Assembly (NCBI GenBank): GCA_951640165.1
Contig: OX621252.1
Location: forward strand, 3,194,501-3,258,500
From: Pseudoips prasinana
Taxonomy: Eukaryota > Arthropoda > Insecta > Lepidoptera > Nolidae
Length of the DNA stretch: 64,000 nucleotides
Direction: 5' to 3'
Shown: piece after piece, positions 33,509 to 42,483 of the stretch
Numbering within the stretch: position 1 is the first letter of the stretch
Layout of the letters: each line of letters starts with the position of its first letter
The notes under the pieces: generated by a model
Told to the model about the DNA's origin: nothing
The model's database searches: none
The model's input: the letters and a program-made list of their open reading frames with translations, nothing else
Made by a program: the position numbers and the translations under genes

Positions 33509-35970
33509 GCTTACAGGTTAAGTCGACCTAGATCCTTTAAGAGGTTGTAGTTTCTATAATTTCTGACTGATTTGTCTATAAAACACCATACCCCAAACTT
33601 AACTGTTTTCAAAATACTGGACTTTGAAGGTTTTTTGAGATAAAATCGGTTTTATGACTATTGGCCTATATTTTTTTGAGGGTTTTGCCTCTAACTGCGT
33701 GTGTTTGCAATTTTTGTGTAGTAGATAAGTTGTTTTATTATTCTCAACACTAAAATAGCAGTTCACTGAACTGACTGGGTCGTAGTAGACGATTGATAGT
33801 TATAAATTGAAATAAATTCGTCAAAAAATATTTTTTCTTTCTGAAATAATAAAAGAAAAGTCTATGACAGTTATGCTGCAGATGTGCTTAAAAATATCTA
33901 CATTTCATCAGCTATCCAACAAGGTATAACAAGCTAGGTTATTATCAGAATTCTTAGTAAAAAACTTCGATGAAAGGCTCTCGGGTAGTAGTAAAGATAA
34001 CAGTACTAATTTATCACGGGTCAGAAAACAAAATAAAACAATCCAAATAGGTACAAAATGACATCTATTACTGCTATTTTTACAGAAAGTCATGATTCAT
34101 GTTCCACATGGCCGCCTCTGTTTCGCACACATATTCTCATTCTGTGTCTTAATCCACTCTTTACTACACCAGTTGTTAAACCCCTTCTTATTTCATTTGC
34201 CGCATCGATTATTCTCTGTCTCAAAACATCAACAGATGTGATTGGATTAGGTTCGTTGTACACCAAACTCTTCATGTGTCCCCACACATAAAAATCCATG
34301 GGGGTCAGGTCTGGACTTCTAGCTGGCCACGGTATGAGTCCACCTCTTCCGATCCACTTATTAGGATAATTAGTGTCTAGCCATTCTCTGACACTTCTCC
34401 TGTAGTGTGCAGGACAACCGTCATGTTGAAACCACATATTACGAATGAGATAGAGTGGTACGTCGTCTAGTAAGTCGGATAAATCTTCTCTTAAAAAGTT
34501 TTCATAATGTTCTCCATTTAAATTGTCGGGAAGAAAGTAAGGCCCAATCAAATGGTTTGATATGATTCCCATCCATACATTCAAACTGAATCGTCTTTGT
34601 GATGCCTTTGGCCACTTCTTATTGGGATTTCTTTGAACTTTTGGGGCCCAATAATGAACATTGTGGTAATTGGTTATGCCGTCTTTATCAAATTTGGACT
34701 CGTCTGTCCACAATATCTTTTTAAAAAATGATGGATCTTCTAAATCTGCATTGAGCATGAATCTGCAGAAATCCAACCTCCTCACAGGATCTCCTTCTTC
34801 GATGGTGTGTACCGGCGTGTAATGATAAGGATAGAGGCCGGCAGTATTCACCGTAAACCATACTTTCCACTGCGAGAGTCCAAGTTCTCGGGCAACAATA
34901 TTGGTCGAAGTAGTTGGATCCAATCTAAACCGTCGAACTATTTCATTGTCTTGCTCTTCATCATCATCATTGACACGTGGTCTACCCAAGTCTGTTCGTC
35001 GCCTCGAAACAGAGCCAGTCTCTCGAAGTCGTCGGTAAACTCCGTCAAAGACACTAACATCCGGTACTCGGCGGCCTGGGTAACGTGATATGTATTCATC
35101 ACGAGCTCGTGCGGATACACAATTGCAGTACCCATAACAAATCAAAATATCAGCATATTCCTCGTTCGTGTAGGTCGTCATCTTCAACAGTTCCAAATCA
35201 GAAGCACAAATCAATAGTCCAGTTTGCAAGCACAGTCACGATTTGAAAGAAACAGTCCAGAAATCCAAGCCAAGTCGAATGAAAAACCAAGAGCACTAAG
35301 AATCGCATCTACTACAGACGAATCGCGTAAGCAGACTAACCAAACAATAACAACAAAATGGCTGTGGTTTTTTTTTCTCGCTCACACCTAATTACATTGT
35401 ATGATATCTCGCTTGCACGCACCGCAGTCCCATGAAGAACAATAGGCGCAACAAGTAACGCAAGGAAACACGTTATCTTTACTACTACTACTACCCGAGA
35501 GCCTTTCATCGAAGTTTTTTTCTAAGAATTATAATAATACCCTAGCTTGTTATACCTTGTTGGATAGCTGATGAAATGTAGATATTTTTAAGCACATCTG
35601 CAGCATAACTGTCATAGACTTTTTTTTTATTATTACAGAAAGAAAAATTATTTTTTACGAATTTATTTCAATTTATAACTATCAATCGTCTACTACGACC
35701 CAGTCAGTTCAGTGAACTGCTATTTTAGTGTTGAGAATAATAAAGCAACTTATCTACTACACAAAATCGGAAACACAAATAAATTAGAGGCATAAAACCC
35801 AAAAAAATATAGGCCAATAGATGTAAAACCGTTTTATTTTTCAAAAAAGCTTCAAAGTCCAATATCTTGAAAACGGTTAAGTTTGGGGTACGGTGTTTTA
35901 TAGACAAATCAGTCGGGAATTATGGAAACTATCACCTCTTAAAGGATCTAGGTCGACTTAACCTGTAACC

Positions 35971-35973
<3 letters not shown>
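33506..35973. mobile_element. DUF4817-type Tc1/mariner-like transposon with ~500-bp TIRs
   Basis: 2,468 bp flanked by TA, inside TA microsatellites (about 33465-33505 and 35974-36050). The termini start cagg(c/g)ttacaggttaag. The inverted repeats run about 33506-34001 and 35473-35973, differing at scattered positions, and end at gtaaagataac. The only gene inside is the transposase at 34090-35229. Confidence 0.9.
34090..35229 (-). CDS. Transposase, DUF4817 helix-turn-helix + DDE (DD36D spacing)
   Basis: 379 residues, uninterrupted. About residues 17-75 match the DUF4817 HTH found in many arthropod transposases (TNEEYADILICYG, VFDGVYRRLRETGS). A second HTH-like segment lies near 95-125. The catalytic core has D176 in LWTDESKF, D270 in WFQHDGCPAH and D307 in WPARSPDLTP, with 36 residues between the last two. 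This is the IS630-Tc1-mariner DDE/D arrangement for cut-and-paste at TA. Met17 (35181) is an alternative start that fits the family better. All three Asp are present, so activity is possible. Confidence 0.9.
   Translation of the reverse strand: MQTGLLICASDLELLKMTTYTNEEYADILICYGYCNCVSARARDEYISRYPGRRVPDVSVFDGVYRRLRETGSVSRRRTDLGRPRVNDDDEEQDNEIVRRFRLDPTTSTNIVARELGLSQWKVWFTVNTAGLYPYHYTPVHTIEEGDPVRRLDFCRFMLNADLEDPSFFKKILWTDESKFDKDGITNYHNVHYWAPKVQRNPNKKWPKASQRRFSLNVWMGIISNHLIGPYFLPDNLNGEHYENFLREDLSDLLDDVPLYLIRNMWFQHDGCPAHYRRSVREWLDTNYPNKWIGRGGLIPWPARSPDLTPMDFYVWGHMKSLVYNEPNPITSVDVLRQRIIDAANEIRRGLTTGVVKSGLRHRMRICVRNRGGHVEHES

Positions 35974-36050
<77 letters not shown>
35974..36050. repeat. TA microsatellite
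   Basis: About 38 TA units immediately right of the transposon; a shorter run is at its left (about 33465-33505). Confidence 0.95.
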
Positions 36051-36053
<3 letters not shown>

Positions 36054-36233
36054 AATTTTAAAAACTAAAGTTTTTGTTGTAACTGGTCGTAGACTAAAAG
36101 TATTCTTTGACAAGTGAAATTTTTTGACTTGACGGGATACGTCCTGTCATTCGTCTCGTCGCCTCGCTTTATGTTGTACGTTACGGGTGCTCTCTGTGTG
36201 TGTTTGAAGTGAAAAAATAATAAAACTTTTAAA

Positions 36234-36428
36234 ATGGCTGAAGTCAAGGAGTTACTAAAAGAAGGCTTAAGCCAAATTGGTACGATGTCTTGGAATAATT
36301 GTATAAACCATATAAAAAAAGAAGGGGATAAAATGATGCAGCTTGACGGACTTTTAGATGCTGCAACAGATGCACCTACCAAGGAAGACTCCAGAAGTGA
36401 AGATACATGTAGTGAATCAAATGAATAA
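36234..36428 (+). CDS. 64-residue protein, possible C-terminal piece of a DDE transposase
   Basis: ATG in good context (aaaatgg), 64 residues, acidic Ser/Glu-rich tail (SRSEDTCSESNE), and AATAAA overlapping the stop region (36424-36431). The segment WNNCINHIKKEGDKMMQLDG recalls the W..C..H....E..M...D pattern at the C-terminus of many insect DDE_3 (Tc1-like) transposases, so it may be an orphaned 3' part. No catalytic residue is present. The function is unknown and expression unproven. Confidence 0.4.
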   Translation: MAEVKELLKEGLSQIGTMSWNNCINHIKKEGDKMMQLDGLLDAATDAPTKEDSRSEDTCSESNE

Positions 36429-36840
36429 ATAAATTAAAAATAGATTTGTTTTATTTTTTATATAGGCCAGCGATATATTTCAGGAATTATTTCTGTGATT
36501 AAGATAATGTGTGATATTCTGGCAGCTTACTACAAAATTATCAACGCTAATTTATTCCCAGGGCCATAACTAAAATTTTATTTGTCAGGAAATCCTACAT
36601 TACTAATATCATTCGGTTACAGCTGTATGAATTCGTTCAGTCCTTCATTCGATAATTTCCCAACTCTATCAATTGTCTTTGGTTACCAGTACGCCATATT
36701 TGTGTACTAAATAAGACAAGTAAGAAAAAATCGTAGACAGAGAAACCAATAGACAAAGGCACCATGAAGCCGCGACTGAAACAGAGATAGTTTGTCAATG
36801 TGTGCGTGTAATGTTGCCAAAAGAATAGCACTCCCTGTTT

Positions 36841-36863
36841 TGGGGGGGGGGGGGGGGGGGGGA
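36841..36863. repeat. Poly-G tract
   Basis: A run of about 22 G after a T, ending ggaattcggg. Confidence 0.95.
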
Positions 36864-36967
36864 ATTCGGGAATCGATCAATCGCATTTTTTTGTCAGATT
36901 AATTTTACCGAAAACTATTGATCTTTTTTGTTATTAGCATCATTTGAAGCAAATTTATAGGTTGTCG

Positions 36968-37081
36968 AAGTTATTTGCTAAATCTACGAAACATAGTTCA
37001 ATTAAATAATACCTATAACGCATGATGATGTTATAGGTATTTTTAATTGAACTATGTTTCGTAGATTTAGAAAATAACTTT
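36968..37081. repeat. 52-bp-arm inverted repeat
   Basis: Arms 36968-37019 and 37030-37081 pair almost perfectly (aaatctacgaaacatagttc / gaactatgtttcgtagattt) around a 10-base spacer. Confidence 0.9.
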
Positions 37082-37167
37082 TTGCTATTGGCCGCAGCAT
37101 CTTTTGAACTGTTTTCATTTGCCAAATGTTTTATTGCAATATTTTAACCACAATGAAACAACATTTT

Positions 37168-37255
37168 GTGCAAGACCGGCAATTGTGGATGTCTGTGGGG
37201 GAGGCCTTTGTCCAGCTGTGAGAGTCTTTCGGCTGATAATATTTTGATGATGAAG
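37168..37255 (+). repeat. RTE 3'-end fragment
   Basis: Matches the extreme 3' end of the RTE elements (caagaccggcaattgtgga, ggaggcctttgtccagc, ttcggctgat), ending in gatgatga. Confidence 0.75.
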
Positions 37256-37908
37256 ATGGTACTTGGTAAAGATTTTCATCCAAAGGAAACATCGGAGTAC
37301 CAAACGGAAACAATCAATTTGATTATAGGTCAACTGATACAGTGACAGAGTTTAGTTCAATAAAGTAAAAAAAAGGTAATAGGTACTTGAAAAGTTTCAT
37401 GTTAAAATTCGGTCAAATATTTTTCGAACTTATGATAGGTTACCGGGAAATTCATTTTGGATCTTATAAAATGGAATAAAGTAACAATAAAACTATAGAA
37501 ATTAAATATTTTTTTATTTTTAATATAAAAATAAAACAGAGGATACCAATGTATAAAAACCACTTTATTGATGACTTTTAAAAATGTATCATGTAAACGT
37601 ACTCCAGTTGCCCCAAGAAAATATAAGGGAAAAATGTATCCTTTACCTATTACAAAGCTCTTTATTGAAAAAAGGAGACAGAAATAGATGGCATAAAACA
37701 AGGTGCCCATAAGATAAGATTACTAAATAATATGACCAAAAAACTTAAAAGAGATCAAAAAAATGTTTTTTTCATGTTCTTTGTTTTCCCAACTACACCC
37801 AAAATACGTTAAGGAAATTTTTGTTTCCGCTATCTATAGTGCTTAATATGTTGGTCAGCATCTTCAAATGATATTAAGGATTTGATTTTAAGTTTTTTAC
37901 ATTTCGTT

Positions 37909-39180
37909 TCAACAAACGCCTATTTGTTTGACGGACAGCACGTATCTTTTTCTGAGATTAATAAGACCCTCAGTTTTTTTCTTTATATTCACTTTAAGTT
38001 TTTTCTTTCTTGGTGTATCTTCATCTGCAGGCATTAGCAATTTTCTTCTCGAGATACTTTTTATGTTAACGTCGCCTTGCAAAACGGCACTTAATGATGT
38101 GGAAGGCAATGGATCATCTACCTCTTGTGTCGCCACAATCTAAAACATTAAAGAAAAATAAATAAAAGCACACAGATTATGATGGCAAATAATGTTGTCA
38201 TATTACTATGTAGAACTAGCAACTAAGGCCACCCTGACTTGTTTACTTTTATGTATTTACTGTAGTATTTTCTTAACTATTGTAATATTAATCTATATTA
38301 AATGATCTCTGTATTTAACATACTTATTTGGATAAGGATTCAGTATTATTATGATGATGACGGAGAATATATACCTTGATAGTCTTTTTCTTGTTTTGTA
38401 ATAATGATAATGCATCTAATACTGGCGATTCATCAGAATTTCCAAATTTAACAGCTCTTATCTGCAAGGTAAATATAAAATTATAAACTGTATATTGCAA
38501 TATACTTATAAATTAAATAAGAGTAATATAAATATAATATTTACTGTAGTTGGTACTGCATCAGGATACAAAACAGTTTTCTTCTTCTTTTTTATCAAAA
38601 AAGTTTCCGGAAAGTGATTACTGCATATTTTAGAGTATTTTGTGGGGGTCCAGTCTTTTCTTCCAGTCGCTTCAATCCATTTTCTGCATAATCCTGAGTC
38701 ACCTGGAAAAGTTAAGATAACTGACTTTTATAATCAATATTCATTCTATCAAAAATCTTATTAAAATAATTATTACTAAATATTTATTTAATACCATTAT
38801 AGGAACCAAAATAACAGCACATATAGTAAAAATCTAAGAAAATTTATCTCAGGCTGTCGAAAACTTTATTTGGAGTTGATGAATTTGGGAATTTTAAAAT
38901 TGGGGAATTTTACATTTGAAGTTTGCAACAAATACCACACAAAAATTAAAGGTTATAATAAGAAAACTTGACTAAATCCTTATATTTAACGAGTATTATC
39001 GTTACTAAATGCTATGGTTCAAGTAATTATCACTAAGAAACTATATTTAAGGACAACTAATAATAAAACACCGCCGTACTTACGAGTGAAAAGACACCCG
39101 GTGTGTCTTTTCACTCGTAAGTACGGCGGTGTTTTCTTCTCACTGTCACTATCGCATGAAATAACACGACAAAGCACCAT
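37909..39180 (-). CDS. THAP-domain protein, four exons, nested in the BLVRB intron
   Basis: Exons on the minus strand: 39084-39180, 38545-38720, 38375-38461 and 37909-38139; 196 residues with consistent phases (1, 0, 0) and GT/AG borders. THAP zinc-finger residues: Cys4 and Cys9 (LCRVISC), then FPGDSGLCRKWIEATGRKDW, Cys65 and His68 (KICSNHF), and the DAVPT box. THAP domains bind DNA; the rest is basic (RRKLLMPADEDTPRKKKLK). The acceptor before 38720 keeps the FP motif; using 38702 instead would drop six residues. The domain is slightly long because exon 1 ends inside a palindrome (39065-39135). The C-terminus may be shortened by a one-base loss near 37918. It could be a host gene or a domesticated P-element relative. 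Confidence 0.7.
39065..39135. repeat. Perfect 33-bp-arm inverted repeat across the THAP exon 1 donor
   Basis: Arms 39065-39097 and 39103-39135 are exact reverse complements with a 5-base centre. Each arm holds gtacttacgag or its complement, so GTAAGT occurs once on each strand. Confidence 0.95.
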
Positions 39181-39483
39181 TTTATTAGCCTAAATGTGGT
39201 TTAGGATCATTTACGAGTAATTTAACTGTAAACCAATCGTTTTATAATGTAAAATCAACAGAATAATATAACATAAACAAGATGCTACACGAACTGTCAA
39301 AGTTTGTTTCGCAATTAAAGTTGCTGACCTTGAAAAAACTGGTTACACGATACGGGACAGAAGATATCATAGTTGTGTCTCTGTCTATGACATTCGTATC
39401 GCGATTATAGCTCTCGTTCTTGAGTGAAAGAGAAAGGAATTGTCATTTGGTCTATTAGTTTCTCTGTCTACAGAAAAAATAGA

Positions 39484-39608
39484 CTGTATATAAGTATTTA
39501 TCTATCTATATACCTAAGTATGTATATCGTCGCCTGGTACCCATAGTACAGCTTTGCTTAGTTTGGGGCTAGGACGATCTGTATGACATTGTCCCTAGAT
39601 ATTATATA
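39484..39608 (+). repeat. S1 SINE 3' half
   Basis: tatataagtatttatctatc through gacattgtccctagatatt; the tRNA-like head is missing. Confidence 0.75.
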
Positions 39609-39818
39609 TTATTCTTCGACACAGATTACATTACAAACATTGATCATATTTTATTATAAGTCTAAACCCTTAATAGTGTTTTAATATTGCTCAATTTTCG
39701 CCTTACACCGTTAGCAATGAAGTTTGTCGAGCGGTACCGTGTTTAACGGCAGATAATAAAGTACTGGGTTGAAATCCCGGGGAAAAAATCAGTATCACAA
39801 GTTTGAGAGGGGTGGTAT

Positions 39819-40046
39819 TGACATCCCCGGGATTCATCCCTTTGTGATTGTGGGCTGGACGAGGGTTCACTAGACCACATTTTCTTTGAATGCACCAATA
39901 ATAACCCTGCCTATAATTTATATGAACTCCTTCCAAATTTAAAGATTCCCATTCCCATTAACTTTTCCTTGTTGCTTACATTCCTTTCCCCAGAACTCTA
40001 CGAAGTATTAATGTGTTTTATAAGATGCAATGGCATCAAATTGTGA
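39819..40046 (+). pseudogene. LINE C-terminal Cys-His fragment (Jockey-like)
   Basis: Reads CDCGLDEGSLDHIFFEC, the CxC...H...C element at the C-terminus of Jockey-like LINE ORF2, then about 50 further residues to TGA at 40044-40046. The 5' part is missing. Confidence 0.6.
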
Positions 40047-40223
40047 TTGTTACGTCTGAAATTCTGAATGTTTTGTTTTAGCTTAATCGACAAGATACGC
40101 AATTAGCTATAACATTATATGCAAATTTTGGTTAAATTTATCGCACGTATTCCCATTTCACATCTGACATTGGCAGAATTGTCGACATCGGCATAACTTG
40201 CCATTTGAAAAAAGAAGAAGAAG

Positions 40224-40510
40224 ACATCCCCGTGCCTCGGAAAGCACCGTCGCTCCTGTACATGAGATCTTCCCGGTGGTATCGGCTTATGAGAGTGATG
40301 GAATAAAAAGTTATGAGCCATCACTCTCATCACTGAAAGTGCCCCTGTGTTTGGGCACACACTCGTGCAATATAATAGTTCCAGCGCAGATGCCTAGTCT
40401 CCGTTAAGCCTGGCCGCCGTAACAGAAATCTAGCAGAAGGGTATTATTCTGGTACCCATTGAATGAATGAATGAATGAACGAATGAATGAACTCTTTATT
40501 TGCGAGAATA
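40224..40510. repeat. S3 fragments and GAAT repeat
   Basis: 40224-40450 has S3 pieces with a partial internal duplication (gagagtgatggaata, atcactctcatcac). 40460-40490 is a GAAT tetranucleotide run followed by ctctttatttgcgagaatac, probably a reversed LINE tail. Confidence 0.55.
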
Positions 40511-41105
40511 CAGGTTACATGTGATGGTATTATATTATCGTTTCACTATATTCGACAGAATACGTCGTGCAAATATTTAAAGTAATACTTACATAAAAAT
40601 TTTAGACTTACATTGAAATTGTTAGTAATTATTTAATTTGTTAATAGTAGTTAATACATGATTGAATCCAAACAATAAGTAAAAATAAGATTTAAAAACA
40701 GTGTTTATTATTAGAGATTAGAAAATGTCAATTAAAATTTCAATGTCAAAATATTTAGGCTAATTATATATTTATGCGAATTTATATTTAATGTAGTCAT
40801 CAATTGAATAAAAAAATCTGTCACAAAATCAATAAATCATACAAAATGATTGATGTAACTAACTATCCCTTAACATTACTTAACATTAATTAACTTTTTT
40901 TCGCTCGGGGGTAGTTGAAGCAAGTGCACTTAAAAATTTCGTAAGATTTAATTTATTAAGAATTTAATATTAATTGTTATTTATAATTACATTTTATGGT
41001 TAAAATTTATAACTAACCTGTTCCACCTGCCAGTCAAGTGTTGTGATATCATTCTGTTAACCAATAACAACGATAACTTGCACTTCCACACTTCACTCTA
41101 ACAAC

Positions 41106-41834
41106 ATGGATAGAATTCAATATACACTGCTGGAGATGAAGGATATTTTCCAAAAGAGGATGACTGAAGTTGAAGCTAAGATCCAGAAGACATCCACCGG
41201 CTCCACTTCCACTGAATTGACGGATGAAGTAGCATCTCTCAGGTCATTCATGTTACTGCAGCTGGATATTTTACAGAAGCAGATTGATGTGCTAGCCCAC
41301 ACTGTGGACCATATCGAAATTCGTAGTCGTAGACGAATCCTCCTGCTCCATGGTGTGGCTGAGGAACCGAAGGAAAAAACGGCAGAGGTCGTCACGAAGA
41401 TCGTCTGTGATAAGCTCCAGCTAAGCGAGTTCAAAGCTACGGATATCCAGCGTTGTCAACGGATGGGAAGGCCTGTATCTGGCAAGAGACCTAGACCAAT
41501 CCTATTAAAACTCATCAGGCAGTGTGACCGCGATGCCATCTGGTACTCCAAAACTAAGTTGAAAGGCAGCGGTATTACTTTATCGGAGTTCCTCGTCAAG
41601 TCACGGCATGATGTTTTCCTAGCCGCAAGGGAGAGACATGGGATTAATCGATGCTTCACTAAAGATGGTACTGTCTACATCCAGGGAGCAGATCTAACTC
41701 GCCATCGAGTAACAACTGTTGACGAGGTCAACAGCATCCCGGTATTTAATCAAGATGCTGCCCCGCAGCCGCAGACCGCGACTCAAAAGCCGTCAACAAC
41801 ACGATCCAAACGCACTACCACATCGAAAAAGTAA
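41106..41834 (+). CDS. LINE ORF1 protein (coiled coil + RRM-like)
   Basis: 242 residues. A heptad-like N-terminal region (about 1-75) is followed by RRRILLLHGVAEE and RPILLKLI strands of an RRM-like fold, then a CTD-like part (LVKSRHDVFLAARERHG) and a basic Thr/Lys-rich tail. This is the layout of L1/Tx1-like or L2-like ORF1 RNA-binding chaperones. There is no stop or frameshift. Confidence 0.75.
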   Translation: MDRIQYTLLEMKDIFQKRMTEVEAKIQKTSTGSTSTELTDEVASLRSFMLLQLDILQKQIDVLAHTVDHIEIRSRRRILLLHGVAEEPKEKTAEVVTKIVCDKLQLSEFKATDIQRCQRMGRPVSGKRPRPILLKLIRQCDRDAIWYSKTKLKGSGITLSEFLVKSRHDVFLAARERHGINRCFTKDGTVYIQGADLTRHRVTTVDEVNSIPVFNQDAAPQPQTATQKPSTTRSKRTTTSKK

Positions 41835-42483
41835 TTCTCGCCATTGTTCATATATTAAGTCCTTCTTTATTTATTTTAAATAATACACTTCTGGGTAATG
41901 AATTAAGGCACAGTCAGTTTCATCCCCAATTCATTAAAATTTACTGTAATCCACTAGTTAACTACTTATCAGTACACAGTATCGAATTTCCCACTTCATT
42001 CACTTGAACAAAACATTGAAGTTTACTTGAATGTTTTGTTTATTTACCCACTTCATAGAATATTGTTAAAAAGTGAAATGTGTCAATGAAATGTGTCACA
42101 GTACTCAAAGAGAATATAACCAACTACGTTTTATTATATTAGCGGTCGTGACCCATTTCTCATTTTGAATACTTTGAAAAAGTCATGTTTTATACTTTAT
42201 TTGTAAGTATTTTTATAATTTTTTTGCTTTTCGTTTGTGATACTTAATATTATTAGATTTTTTTGTTTTTTGTATTTATTACCCAGATAGATTCATACAA
42301 GGTTAACATAGTTATTTAACATTTTTTTTCTCTTCTACCACACTACCGGCAGATGGAATGTTTAGTATTGTTTGTTTTTTTTTTTATATAATTATATAAT
42401 TATTTTATTTTATAACGTTCCACTTTTTATATTAATTTTATAAGATTAATAACTGTTATTTATTGTAGTTTATATATAGGTAT

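Noticed and set aside
34807..35135. Small ORFs overlapping the transposase
   Set aside because: Shadows of the 379-codon DDE transposase frame.
37402..37710. 102-codon hydrophobic minus-strand ORF
   Set aside because: AT-rich sequence gives Phe/Tyr/Ile-rich translation; no start context, motif or splice support.
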